Positions 1 to 9,017 of a stretch of DNA of 17,461 bases are shown here, in pieces (position 1 is the first letter of the stretch; every line of letters starts with the position of its first letter). The notes under the pieces are model-generated. The model did no database searches and was not told where the DNA came from. It saw nothing but the letters and a program-made list of their open reading frames with translations. A program made the position numbers and the translations under genes. This DNA is from Dictyocoela muelleri. Its lineage: Eukaryota > Microsporidia. Where the stretch lies: positions 1 through 17,461 of the forward strand of contig SDVU01000142.1 in NCBI GenBank assembly GCA_016256075.1. Reading direction: 5' to 3'.

Positions 1-150
1 TTGATAAAACGAAAATCGCGTATACAGCTGGGCTTCTGGGTAGCTTAGGAAGTGACGTATTATTGGAACACCAAGAATCAAAGGTCTAAAGGCCCTGGTT
101 CGAGACAACTCTCCGAGTTGGCAGCTATGGATGTTGTCAGCATGTAATAT
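1..150 (+). repeat. SINE-like dispersed repeat, copy 1 (possibly cut by the window edge)
   Basis: This ~150-bp unit recurs at 16750-16912 and 17262-17420, with a 3' fragment at 2470-2525. The full copies are all on this strand and, by eye, roughly three quarters identical. Shared landmarks are a TAAAACGA-type start, GCTTCTGGGTAGCTTA at about 33-48, AAAGGTCTAAAGG near 79-92, GGTTCGAGACAACT at 97-110, and a tail GTTGGCAGCTATGGATG. TAGCTTAGGAAG (41-52) fits the tRNA A-box pattern TRGCNNAG, and GGTTCGAGAC (97-106) fits the B-box pattern GGTTCGANNC. The spacing of about 56 bp suits a type 2 Pol III promoter, so a tRNA-derived SINE or an unknown Pol III RNA is the best guess. No cloverleaf and no poly(A) or simple-sequence tail is evident. 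Confidence 0.55.
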
Positions 151-1688
151 ATATACCAAAAATCATTTGAAAATATATTAAATAAATTGTTTTTTCTCAA
201 ATACAAATTTTTGAACTGTGACCAAAATAAATCAAATTTTTCATGATAATATGATTTTTAAAATATAAATCAAATTCATTAATCAATTTATCAACATAAT
301 TCTTATTAATAGAGGAAGGTGACAGAATCATTTCCAAATATTTTAGTTCATTTTCTGTTTATGATTATTTGCCAAATTAAATATTGAATTTTTCGCTACA
401 AAAATTGTGAAAAATGAAAAAAATCACACAACAAGTGTTTGGGGGAAACATCTATAATTTTACATAAAGCAGCACTAAAAAATAAATAATAATAATTTAT
501 GGATAACTTTGTAATTTTGATTTTAAAAAATTTAAATCTTTACTATATGTGTTTTGTGATTTCTTTAATATGATTAAAAATAAAAAGAAAATTATTTTTA
601 TCTTATTATTGTCAAAACTTGTAAATCTGATAGAATAGGAAGGTAAAATTAGCAAATGTTCCATCACATATCCATGTTTAATTATAAGATAAATAGATAA
701 TACTTGCAAACTCGAAGAAAACTAAACTCTATGGTTCTCATTCATATCAGTATCGAACATTTAGATAATTCACATTCGGCAGTTTTTATTATTATTTCAG
801 GAATATCATCATTTGAATTTTTAAATTCATTCAATTTTTTCATACGAGAAGGAAAATTAATAAGTTCTTATACTTAGACATTTAAGGTATCGTTTCCTGA
901 GTATATTTTTAATATTTATCCACGTCAATTCTTTTGGATTTTCTGGTTTTTAAAGAAAATTTATTTCGTTACGACGAAATAACGATTCATTTTTGCTGTA
1001 ATGAGGAAGATGCAAATAAAATGTTTGTTTTATAATATAGTGTGTTTATATCATTTTAACACCCTCTATATTTTTTATCTGTGCATCTCTACTGCTTTTC
1101 ATAATTTTCATATAAAGTGATAACAAAAGCCTTTGTAAAGCATCATTTCCTCGTTTCTATTTGTTATAATTATTTCAATAATTTCGTGATCTATTATAGA
1201 GCATATATTTTGGTGCGAAACTATGCTCATCAATTGCCTTTAAATGTTAAGCAAATGTGAAAAACTGTACTTATTTAAAAATATAAACAATGAAAAACCC
1301 CTCTCCCAATACAGAGTTACTTTGCATTTATAAATTCAATCGGAGTATTATGTGCTCTTACTAATAACGACTTAGTTTATGACTGAAACAATAGTTAGCA
1401 CCAAAAAGATCTGATAATCTATAAAAACACAATCATTATGTTTAAATCTAAATTCATTTTTACATCATTATTAAAAAGATAGTTATATGGTATCAATTTT
1501 TATTTGAGAAACTAAAAACAAGGACGGTGCAAATCGTGGTTTTTTGAAAGCAGATCCAAAATGATGTTAAAAAAGTATATAAAAAGGTTAAAAAACTGAG
1601 TATATAAATAAAAACTACGATCGGGATTTTAGAATTATGACCGTTTAAAAAAATAAAAATAAATTGTTTATAAATAAAATATCAATAT
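151..1688. other. AT-rich stretch with no recognisable gene
   Basis: About 1.5 kb of very AT-rich sequence. Only short, low-complexity open frames exist, including one of 70 codons on the minus strand near 497-709 that is Leu/Ile/Lys-rich and has no family signature or start-site motif. I found no transposase motifs, no long inverted repeats and no convincing RNA gene. It includes the 3' flank of the minus-strand gene ending at 1689. Confidence 0.5.
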
Positions 1689-2267
1689 TTATCGCCTGTA
1701 TATAAAACCCATCATGATTATATTTATTTCTTCATTCATTATTAAATCTCGAATTAGAAAATCAAACCCAATTTTTAATATATGATACGGTTCCAAGAAA
1801 ACACATTCACAATTCTCAGAAATACAAAAAATCGATTTCAAATTAAAGTCATTCAAAAACTCTCGAGTTTCTTTAACCATACCATAAGGTAAAAAAATAA
1901 AGATCTGTGGATTTTTAACCATTTTATCAAAAATGAAATCCTCATGAACTGTATCTTTAATTACCACCATTTTATTTTGTATATCACTAAAAATCGAATC
2001 TAAGGACAAACAATAAATTTTTCCTTCTAATAATTTATTGTTATTTCTGATTTTTAATTCGCCGATGTATTTATAACCAAAAAAAATTTGATGTTTGGTG
2101 CTGATGCTAATTCTTTTCCAGTGTTCGTAATAAAGAGTTTCGTGGATCTGTGCAATTCTGAGTTGCTCAATTTTTTCTAAATTTGAACCTTTTAGTTTTT
2201 TCATTTGCTCAAGATGTCTTTGGATGATAAATGGCGTTCTTTCAAAAATTTTTATCTGCTGAACCAT
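1689..2267 (-). CDS. Hypothetical protein, 192 aa
   Basis: Open frame of 192 codons from ATG (2265-2267) to TAA (1689-1691). I do not recognise the family. The N-terminal ~60 residues are predicted helical and charged (EQMKKLKG, EKIEQLRIAQ). The middle alternates beta-like stretches (KIYCLSLDSIFSDI, NKMVVIKD, PQIFIFLPYG) and the end is hydrophobic (HILKIGFDFLIRDLI); there is no signal peptide or clear membrane helix. It has complex composition with acidic, Cys and His residues, unlike the Asn/Lys/Ile shadows around it. The heptamer ACCCTCG lies directly against the ATG, exactly the motif that precedes ELP2 in this window, which fixes the start and argues for a real microsporidian gene. A smaller frame on the same strand overlaps its start by 16 nt. 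No intron is needed. Confidence 0.72.
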   Translation of the reverse strand: MVQQIKIFERTPFIIQRHLEQMKKLKGSNLEKIEQLRIAQIHETLYYEHWKRISISTKHQIFFGYKYIGELKIRNNNKLLEGKIYCLSLDSIFSDIQNKMVVIKDTVHEDFIFDKMVKNPQIFIFLPYGMVKETREFLNDFNLKSIFCISENCECVFLEPYHILKIGFDFLIRDLIMNEEINIIMMGFIYRR

Positions 2268-2446
2268 CGAGGGTAAAGATCAATCAAAAAATAAAACCGA
2301 AAAATAAAGTATAAAAGAATAAGTTTTGTGTATTTAAAAATTTCAAAAATATACCCCAATACAGCACAAAAGAAATTATGATTTTCAATATATAAATCAA
2401 AATCGATTTGTACTAAGGTTTTTAATGTGCGTTGAGATTTGTTCAT
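2252..2446 (-). CDS. Possible small membrane protein, 64 aa (weakly SPC12-like)
   Basis: Frame from ATG (2444-2446) to TGA (2252-2254), ending 16 nt inside the following 192-aa gene. The protein has a short basic start (MNKSQRTLK), a hydrophobic region over about residues 24-55 that could form one or two membrane helices, and a C-terminus DLYPRWFSR. The order IDF near residue 14, hydrophobic hairpin, then a Pro-x-Trp followed by Arg loosely recalls the signal peptidase complex subunit SPC12 (Spc1/SPCS1), whose members have IDF/LDF before two helices and end in a PWP-type motif. That resemblance is by eye and may be chance, because hydrophobic frames are common in AT-rich DNA. No CCC-type motif precedes this ATG, which counts against it. 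Confidence 0.28.
   Translation of the reverse strand: MNKSQRTLKTLVQIDFDLYIENHNFFCAVLGYIFEIFKYTKLILLYFIFRFYFLIDLYPRWFSR
2268..2274 (-). promoter_or_regulatory. CCC-type start-proximal motif ACCCTCG
   Basis: Read on the minus strand, ACCCTCG abuts the ATG of the 192-aa gene with no spacer. The same seven bases occur three bases before the ELP2 ATG (14932-14938). CCC- or GGG-like motifs just upstream of start codons are known in microsporidia and are linked to transcription start on very short leaders. Two identical heptamers in front of the only two confident genes is unlikely by chance in DNA this AT-rich. Confidence 0.6.
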
Positions 2447-2469
2447 CTTTAAACTTTATCCAATGATAA

Positions 2470-2525
2470 GCTTGGAGATAACTCTTCTGGTTGGCAATTA
2501 TAGATAATTCAGCAAGTTAATGTTA
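2470..2525 (+). repeat. 3' fragment of the SINE-like dispersed repeat
   Basis: GGAGATAACTCTTCTGGTTG and the following TAGATAATTCAGCAAGTTAATG align with 101-150 of copy 1 (GAGACAACTCTCCGAGTTGG, then ATGGATGTTGTCAGCATGTA). Only the B-box-side 3' part is recognisable; the A-box half is missing or too diverged. Confidence 0.45.
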
Positions 2526-2795
2526 TTTAGACTTAAAATATATTGATAAAAAACCTTCGTATAATTCTAAGACATGTTTTTTATTTATTTAAACCATCTA
2601 CTTTAAATTTAATTTTATTCATCAATCTGATTTATTTTTTTTTTCTTTTAAATTGAATTTAGATTTATGTAGAATAATTTGTTTTAATAAATAAAAATGC
2701 CTTATATTTTTTATGAAATAAATATATTATTAACATTTTTTAGTAACTATTGCTTATCAGAATGTTTTGTTAAAACGTATAATACCATAATTAAA

Positions 2796-3917
2796 TTAAT
2801 TTTGGCAAATGCGGGTTACAGGCAGGTTCTGAGATCACAGGCAGGTTTTGAAAAATTTTAATGACCCCCTTACATGTGAAGAACACCGATCCAAAAAATT
2901 GTTGAGGAAAATAAATTATTAACCAATGACGATTTAATGGATTTGAAAATTACAGAATCTTACATAAATCTTGTTTTTTCTGATAAAAGATCGCAAAACG
3001 TTTTTTTATCACGCATTAGTGTTTTTGAAAATACAAAGATGTGTCGTAAATGACAAACATCACAGAATTTAACGTACAACAAAAGAAAAAATGCGCTTGA
3101 TGGATTCCACTGGATTTGTAAAAGAACGTGTCGTTTTTCATCAAGTGTACGAGAAAATAGTATCTTTGAAAGATTTCGTCTAGACATGCGAATTATATTC
3201 AATATTATGTGTAAATACAATAATCGCATATCTTTTATAGATATTGCATATGAGTTAAAGGTAGATCGCGGTACTGTTTCTGAATATTGTGATTTAGTTA
3301 GAGAAGCTAAATGTGAATTTATAGCCTCTAGTAACGATATATTAGATGTATAAATGACGATGGTACAAGTATGATTGTCGAAATTGATGAAAGCTTGTTT
3401 TTCAAACGTAAATATATCGAGGACGTATTACAAATAGCCAATGGTATGTATGTGGGGTAGAAAGAGGGTCAAAAAGGCGTTATAATCCCTGTTTTAAACA
3501 GAAATTCTCAGACCATGGCTCGGATAATTAGTGAAAATGTTTTACTTGGCACAACAATAATTACTGACCGGTGGCGTGCATATTCTTCCGTACTAAGAGA
3601 TAATAAAACAATCGAGCATAGACAAATAAACCATTCTTTAAATTTTGTAGATCCAGAAGATCCCTCAGAGCATACGCAAACTATTGAAGGCCTTTGGAGT
3701 CTAATGAAGAGATTTTTGCGTGGAATAAGTGGCATTTCTAAAGAACAACAATCATAATTTTTAATACAGTTCATTTGTGAACATAATATTGAAAAAAAGA
3801 AAAAGATTTAATTGTCTCTTATCTATGTTTAATATAAATTTTTGATATTTTGATATTTTTTTCAAAACCTGCCTGTAATCTCAAAACCTGCCCGTAACCC
3901 GCATTCGCCATAATTTT
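2796..3917 (+). mobile_element. Merlin/IS1595-like DNA transposon A with terminal inverted repeats and 8-bp target duplication
   Basis: The element proper is 2804-3909 (1106 bp). The left end reads GGCAAATGCGGGTTACAGGC; the reverse complement of the right end reads GGCGAATGCGGGTTACGGGC. Pairing continues for about 53 bp (2804-2856 with 3857-3909) with about four mismatches. Flanks TTAATTTT (2796-2803) and ATAATTTT (3910-3917) agree at 7 of 8 positions, the 8-bp duplication usual for Merlin and IS1595. Each end contains the motif ACAGGCAGGTTYTGA twice, a likely paired transposase-binding site. It carries one broken transposase gene on the plus strand and no passenger gene. Confidence 0.85.
2861..3810 (+). 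pseudogene. Merlin/ISXO2-like DDE transposase, broken (element A)
   Basis: The plus-strand relic fills nearly the whole element. In order it shows the remains of an N-terminal zinc ribbon (KMCRK near 3040, WICKRTC near 3110), a helix-turn-helix-like region (DIAYELKVDRGTVSEYCDLV, 3238-3297), and the DDE catalytic core. The core has first Asp in VEIDES (about 3377), second Asp in TDRWRAYS (about 3563), and Glu in TIEGLWSLMKRFLRG (about 3682-3726). It is broken by in-frame stops near 3050 and 3763 and by frame changes near 3350 and 3440; a tail (FLIQFICEHNIE) continues past the last internal stop to 3810. All three catalytic residues survive, so decay looks moderate. The family would bind the element ends and cut and paste the element. 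Confidence 0.8.
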
Positions 3918-4214
3918 TATTTAAAATTTGATAAAAAATTAAAATAAAAAACCTTATTATATTTGTATGGACATATAATAAGTGTTTTTATATAATAAAC
4001 CTGGATCTCTAACTTTTATATAAAATTATGTTTATACCGCTTAAATTTTATATATCAAAGTCTAATAAAATAATAATTTTAGAATCAGAGTCTCATATTA
4101 TATATTTGAGAGTTTCTATTTGAAAATGCAACTCCTGTTAAAAATATCAAAACAAAAAAATGGAAGAAAAACGTAAAATATAAATGTTATATATTTTTTT
4201 ATAATTTCGGGCAA
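3918..4214. other. AT-rich spacer, nothing recognised
   Basis: About 300 bp between element A and the next inverted repeat. It is A/T-rich with short homopolymer runs; I see no coding frame, RNA gene or repeat in it. Confidence 0.5.
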
Positions 4215-4672
4215 GAGTTAATTATAAGGGGGAAAAAATGGCATGAGTAAATTAAAAAACTAGAGGTAAAATTAAAGGGGTGTGAAAAATTTTGTTAACT
4301 TTTCATTCCTTCAATATGAATTTTAAGCAAGAGTTAATTATAAGGGCAAGGGGGGGTTTTAAAGGCGGGAGGATTATAAAGGCATGGGGAAAATTATAAG
4401 GGCGGAGAGAAAAATTTAAATTTTCATTGTTTTTTAAACTGTAAGATTCATATTAATGAGGCCAAAAAATAACAATATAATGTTTCTTCCTTCACACCTC
4501 CGCTTTTATAATTAAATTTTTGATAATCTTTAACTTTCAAATATGTTATAAATAGCAAAATTCATATTAAAGAAAGAAAAAAGCAACGAAAATTTCCCCT
4601 ACCCCTTTAATTTTACCTTTAGTTTTCTAATTAACTCTTGCCATTTTTTCCCGCCGCCCTTATAATTTACTC
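4215..4672. repeat. Inverted-repeat element of 458 bp (MITE or foldback-like)
   Basis: Arms 4215-4323 and 4558-4672 are reverse complements over about 110 bp with substitutions and small indels. The left arm runs GAGTTAATTATAAGGG, GAAAAAATGGCA, GGTAAAATTAAAGGGG to CAATATGAATTT. The reverse complement of the right arm gives GAGTAAATTATAAGGG, GAAAAAATGGCA, the same GGTAAAATTAAAGGGG, and TAATATGAATTT. The 234-bp centre repeats parts of the arm: GCAAGAGTTAATTATAAGGG recurs at about 4328 and ATTATAAGGGC again near 4392. No coding capacity and no convincing target duplication. Confidence 0.65.
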
Positions 4673-4754
4673 TTTCTTTTTTGAGTTTATAAAAAATCAA
4701 ATTATTTATAAAAAAAGAAAGTTATAATATAAATTGATGGTACTATTCTCAAAC

Positions 4755-4865
4755 TGAGACACTTGTTAAGATCTATATAAATGAGCTTGTGAGAGTTAAA
4801 GGCATATTGGAACATCCAGTGACTTACTACCATGTCAGACATGAACATATTCTCGGATTTTCTTA
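4755..4865 (+). repeat. Possible highly diverged copy of the SINE-like repeat
   Basis: AAATGAGCTTGTGAGAG (about 4780), CATATTGGAACATCC (about 4803) and ATGAACATATTCTCGG (about 4840) fall in the same order as TCTGAGCTTCTGTG, TATTATTGGAACACC and ATGAACATTTTCAACA in the better copies. The stretch is shorter than a full copy and the B box is not recognisable. It may be chance. Confidence 0.2.
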
Positions 4866-5439
4866 AGCTCTTTTATATAGATATTAACTAAAAAAAATAT
4901 TTATCGAAAATTTTGAAAAAAAAATTATTATAAAAAATGAGAAAATTTTCTGTTTTATGTTCTTCTCTATGCAAAAAAATCTTAGTATTTTTGCATTAAC
5001 TTTCGATTAAAATCAAAATTTATATGTATCGTCCCATAGGCAGATTCCATAAGTCCCGGAAAAGCTGATTCGTTTTCTAGTTTTAATATTCGCATAATTA
5101 AAATTATTATTAACAGTATAGTGATTATATCCCCTTAAATAAGGCATATTTAAGATATCCACACATCTAATACTATTATACTACTTTTTAAATATTTAAA
5201 TTGATCATGGGGTTTAAATGTTTTCAGATAATTCTTAAACTTCATAAAAGAAACATCTGACTGTGCCTATTTTTATTCCTCTAAAAACCTAAAGAGGTTG
5301 TTTAAATGGGCTTGTTGATCATCCGGAAAAAATGCAATTTCTGACGGAAAAAGGGGAGGTACACGTTTTTTTTAAAAAAAACCATATGATAAATATACTA
5401 GAAAAAGACCAATCACATAATTTAAAAACCAAAAAAAAT
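4866..5439. other. Gene-poor stretch with one weak minus-strand open stretch
   Basis: No gene recognised. On the minus strand about 57 codons are open at roughly 5010-5185 with mixed composition (CVDILNMPYLRGYNHYTV, then RKRISFSGTYGICLWDD). That could be the remnant of an unidentified protein; there is no start motif and I can assign no family. A plus-strand frame from 5332 runs into the foldback element and looks spurious. Confidence 0.3.
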
Positions 5440-6090
5440 AAAAACGCGGTTATTTATAATTATTGTTGCATTTTTTTGATCTATTGTAGAATTGATCCAT
5501 TAATGAATTATAAGTAAAATGTAAATAAAAAATTTCTTAAGCATGAATTTCAATATGCGGTCATGTATAGAATTGATCCACGATATCAAATCATTAAGGA
5601 AATATTAATTTTTAAGAATTGATCCACGAAATCAAATCATTAATGAATTTATTTTTATTATAAAAATCACCCCTAAATTTTACTAAAATTAATGAATTTA
5701 AAATTTAAAATGAATAACCATTTTTACTCACTAAGAATTTTTTGACTCTTGAACTCATAACACATCTAGTATTTTCAAACTCATCTGAAAGTGTTAAGTG
5801 AGTAAAAATGGTTATTCATTTTAAGTTTTAAATTCATTAATTTTAGTAAAATTTAGGGGTAATTTTTATTATAAAAATAAATTCATTAATGACTTGATAT
5901 CGTGGATCAATTCTTAAAAATTAATATTTCCTTCATGATTTGATATCGTGGATCAATTCTATGTATGACCGCCTATTGAAATTCATGCTTAAGAAATTTT
6001 TTATTTACATTTTACTTTTAATTCATTAATGGATCAATTCTACAATGGATCAAGAAAATGCAACAATAATTATTTTTATAAGTTTTTCCT
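5440..6090. repeat. Foldback element of ~650 bp with ~290-bp arms
   Basis: The left arm (about 5440-5732) and right arm (about 5796-6090) are near-exact reverse complements around a ~62-nt loop. Matching landmarks are ATTATTGTTGCATTTT, TTCTTAAGCATGAATTTCAA, GAATTGATCCACGATATCAA and TGAATAACCATTTTTACTCA on the left, each found inverted on the right. Inside each arm the motif AGAATTGATCCA recurs three times, twice followed by a CGATATCAAATCATTA-type sequence, so the arms are themselves built by tandem duplication. No open frame of substance; no clear target duplication. Arms this similar imply a fairly recent origin or conversion between arms. Confidence 0.8.
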
Positions 6091-6565
6091 GTAAAAATCA
6101 GATTCTAGAATAAAAAATTGTGATAAATAATCAAAAAGACGCACAAATTATTTTGATTAAATCATGACCAGGAAGTTTTAAATTAATTATGGTTTTATTT
6201 ATGTTTAACATAAATTATATTTTAAGATAATTTTAACATGTTTTAGAAGTAAATCATTACTAAGTTTATTTAAACTTTCACTTTAAATATTTATTTATTA
6301 AAATTTATTAATAAAATATGTATTTTTTGTCATTAAAATTATGCTTATCAAGATTATTTCTTAATATATCAGAGATTATTTGACATTTAAATATAATATA
6401 TACTTTATAACATCGTTTTTAAAAATACGATTTACTATCTGACACACCAATAGTTTTTAAAATAGATGACAGGTACATTATAACTGCATACTCATCTATT
6501 TTAATTGCATCTATTTTAGAAGCTTATACATCTTTTTTAAATGCATATGCATTTATAAAAAAAAC
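6091..6565. other. AT-rich spacer
   Basis: No gene or RNA recognised. It has minor internal repetition only (GCATCTATTTTA-like repeats near 6492-6520; ATGCATATGCAT palindrome at 6541-6552). Confidence 0.45.
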
Positions 6566-6690
6566 GGATCTGGACCGTTTTTTCCCCTATGGAGGAAAAA
6601 ACGGGATATAAAAAAAATTGCAATTTATTTTAATATAAACATGGGGAAAAAATGGCCTAAAAATATAATTGGGAAAACGGTCAAGGTCCA
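6566..6690. repeat. Nested hairpins, short inverted-repeat element
   Basis: An outer inverted repeat pairs GGATCTGGACCGTTTTTTCC (about 6566) with the complement of GGGAAAACGGTCAAGGTCC (about 6671-6690). Inside the left arm is a perfect 11-bp stem, CCGTTTTTTCC (6575-6585) with GGAAAAAACGG (6594-6604) and an 8-nt loop. GGGGAAAAAATGGCC near 6642 adds a third, weaker partner. The GGGAAAAAATGGC core also occurs in the 4215-4672 element, hinting at shared ancestry. A transcript could fold either way; no terminator function can be claimed. Confidence 0.5.
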
Positions 6691-6749
6691 AAAAACATTG
6701 AAATATGCATTTTTATTTAATATGCATTTATATGCATTTTGGTTGCTCT

Positions 6750-7016
6750 ACTTATAAAATCTTTATTGCAAACTTATAAGACCTCTATTGCAAACTTATA
6801 AGACCTTTATTGCAAACTTATAAGACCTTTATTGCAAACTTATAAAACCTTTATTGCAAACTTATAAGACCTTTATTGTAAACTTATAAGACCTTTATTG
6901 CAAACTTATAAGACCTTTATTGCAAAATTATAAGATCTCTATTGCAAAATTATAAGACCTCTATTGCAAACTTATAAGACCTTTATTGCAAACTTATAAG
7001 ACCACTATTGCAAACT
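6750..7016. repeat. Block a, left: ~12 tandem 22-bp units
   Basis: The unit is CTTATAAGACCTTTATTGCA plus AA. Variants differ at one or two positions (AAAACC, AGATCT, CTCTATT, AAATTATA). Units share a strict 22-bp period, about two helical turns. Confidence 0.9.
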
Positions 7017-7026
7017 TACAGACCTT

Positions 7027-7190
7027 TTCATTATTATTGACACCATCTTTAATTATTATTGACACCATCTTTCATTATTATTGACACCATCTTTCATTAT
7101 TATTGACACCATCTTTCATTATTATTGACACCATCTTACATTATTATTGACACCATTTTTCATTATTATTGACACCATTTTTCTTACAGC
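7027..7190. repeat. Block b, left: 7 tandem 22-bp units
   Basis: The unit is CATTATTATTGACACCATCT plus TT. It has the same 22-bp period as block a but is unrelated in sequence. It is bounded by CTTACAGACC on the outer side (7015-7024) and CTTACAGCCC on the inner side. Confidence 0.9.
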
Positions 7191-7250
7191 CCGTTTCATT
7201 ATTATATTGACCTCGTTGCATTATAATATTATCTCGTTTTAATACAGGGT

Positions 7251-7336
7251 TTTTCAAGGTTTTAGACCCATTTCTTTCAAAGTTATAGACCGATTTCTTT
7301 CAGACTTATAGACACATTTTGCCAGAGTTATAGAAG
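7251..7336. repeat. Block d, left: irregular ~23-bp units
   Basis: Three or four degenerate units resembling CAGACTTATAGACCGATTTC plus TTT. Mirrored at 8681-8770 as CTATAAGTCTGAAAGAAACG-type units. Confidence 0.65.
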
Positions 7337-7359
7337 ATCCGCGACAATTCGCATCTATT

Positions 7360-8645
7360 ATTTATTTTTAACCCTTATTTTTTAGCTTTCATTTCTTAAC
7401 CCTTATTTTTAATCCCTTATTTTTTCAACCCTTAATTTTTCAACATTATTTAAAAAAGAGAGGTTAAAAAAGCGGGGTTAAAAAAAGATGGTAAAAAAAT
7501 AAAGGTTAAAAAAATAAGGGATTAAAAATTGGGGTTAAAAATTAAGAGCTAGAAATAAGGGTTAAAATAAAGGGGTTAAAATGGGGGTTAAAAATGTGGG
7601 CTGGAAAATAAGTGCTGAAAAATAGTGGGAAAAAATGGGGGTAAGAGAATAAGGGTTAAAAAAAATAGTGTTAAAAAATGAGGGTTAAAAAATGAATGTT
7701 AAAAAAGGTTAGGGTTAAAAAATAAGGGCTAAAAAAAGAGGGTTAAAAATGATGGTTAAAAAATAAGGGCTAAAAAATAAGGTTTAAAAATGTGGGTTAA
7801 AATAAGGTTTAAAAAATAGGGGTTAAAAAATAAGGGTTAAAGAGTGTCGGTTAAAAAATGTTGTTTAAAAAACAAGAGTTTAAAAATGAGGGTTTAAAAA
7901 TAATGATTAAAAAATGAAAGAAAAAAATAGGGGTTAAAAAATAAGAGTTAAAAATTAGGTTTAAAAAATAAGAGTTAAAAATTAGGGATTAAAAATTATG
8001 GTTTTGAAAATAAGGGTTAAAGGGTTAAAAGGAGGGTTTAAAAACGATCTAAAAAATGAGGACTAAAAATAATGGTTAAAAATGAGGACTAAAAAATAGG
8101 GGTTAAAAAATGTGGAAAAAAAGGGCTAAAAAATAAGGGTTAAAAAAAATGTGGATTAAAAAATGAGTGTTAAAAAATAAGGGTTTAAAAATGAGGGTTT
8201 AATAATGAGGGTTTAAAAATGAGGGTAAAAAAATGAGGGTTAAAAAGTAAATATTAAGAAATTAAAGAAAAAATAGGGGTTAAAAAAATAATGGTTAAAA
8301 ATAAGGGTGTAAAAATAAGGGCTAAAAAAATAAGGGTTAAAAATGAGGGTTAAAAAATTAGGGTTTAAAAACGATCTAAAAAAATAGGCCTAAAAATTAA
8401 TGTTAAAAATGAGGTCTAAAAAATGATGGTTAAAAATGAGGGCTAAAAAATATGGGTTAAAAATTAGGGCTAAAAAAATAGGGCTAAAAAAAATGAGGGT
8501 TGAAAAATAAAGGTTGAAAAATGAGGGTTTAAAAATTATGGCTGAAAATGAGGGCTAAAAAAAGGGCTAAAAATAATGGCTGAAAAAATAATGGTTAAAA
8601 AATAAGGGTCAAAAATGAAAGCTAAAAAAATAAGGGTTAAAAAAG
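7360..8645. repeat. Block f: ~15-bp G-rich/A-rich array with an orientation switch near 7445
   Basis: From 7360 to about 7440 units read TAACCCTTATTTTT on the plus strand. After the axis they read GGGTTAAAAAATAA, repeated some 80 times with single-base slippage and substitutions to about 8645. The strand with GGG(T/C)TAAAA is purine-rich throughout. Variability between adjacent units suggests an old array that grows by slippage or unequal exchange on one arm only. The GGGTTA core resembles telomeric repeats, but the long A-run makes it a different sequence. Confidence 0.85.
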
Positions 8646-8837
8646 GGAATTATAATAATTAATCGATGAGAATTTTCTCGGATCATCTATAACTCTAGCA
8701 AAATGTTTCTATAAGTCTGAAAGAAACGGGTCTATAAGTTTGAAAGAAATGGGTCTGAAACCTTGAAAAACCTTGTATTGAAACGAGCAAAATATAATAA
8801 TGCAACGAGTGCAATATAATAATTAAACTGTCTGTAA

Positions 8838-9015
8838 GAAAAATGGTGTCAATAATAATGAAAAATAGCGTCAATAATAATGAGAGATGGTGTCAATAAT
8901 AATGAAATAAGGTGTCAATAATAATGAAAGATGGTGTCAATAATAATGAAAGATGGTGTCAATAATAATGAAAGATGGTGTCAATAATAATTAAAGATGG
9001 TGTCAATAATAATGA
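8838..9015. repeat. Block b, right: ~8 inverted 22-bp units
   Basis: Units of GATGGTGTCAATAATAATGA plus AA, reverse complement of left block b. One unit has ATAGCGTC instead of ATGGTGTC. Confidence 0.9.
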
Positions 9016-9017
9016 AA

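Noticed and set aside
3508-3774. 88-codon minus-strand frame
   Set aside because: It is the exact antisense of the DDE core of element A transposase, which has recognisable catalytic motifs on the plus strand.
5332-5517. 61-codon plus-strand frame
   Set aside because: It crosses the boundary of the 5440-6090 foldback, is Lys/Asn-rich and lacks a start-site motif or family features.
7360-8645. Fossil telomere-telomere fusion, because of GGGTTA-like units on both sides of an axis
   Set aside because: In a head-to-head fusion the plus strand would read TTAGGG-type units first and CCCTAA-type after. Here the C-bearing units come first and the G-bearing ones after, the opposite order, and the unit has a long A-run.
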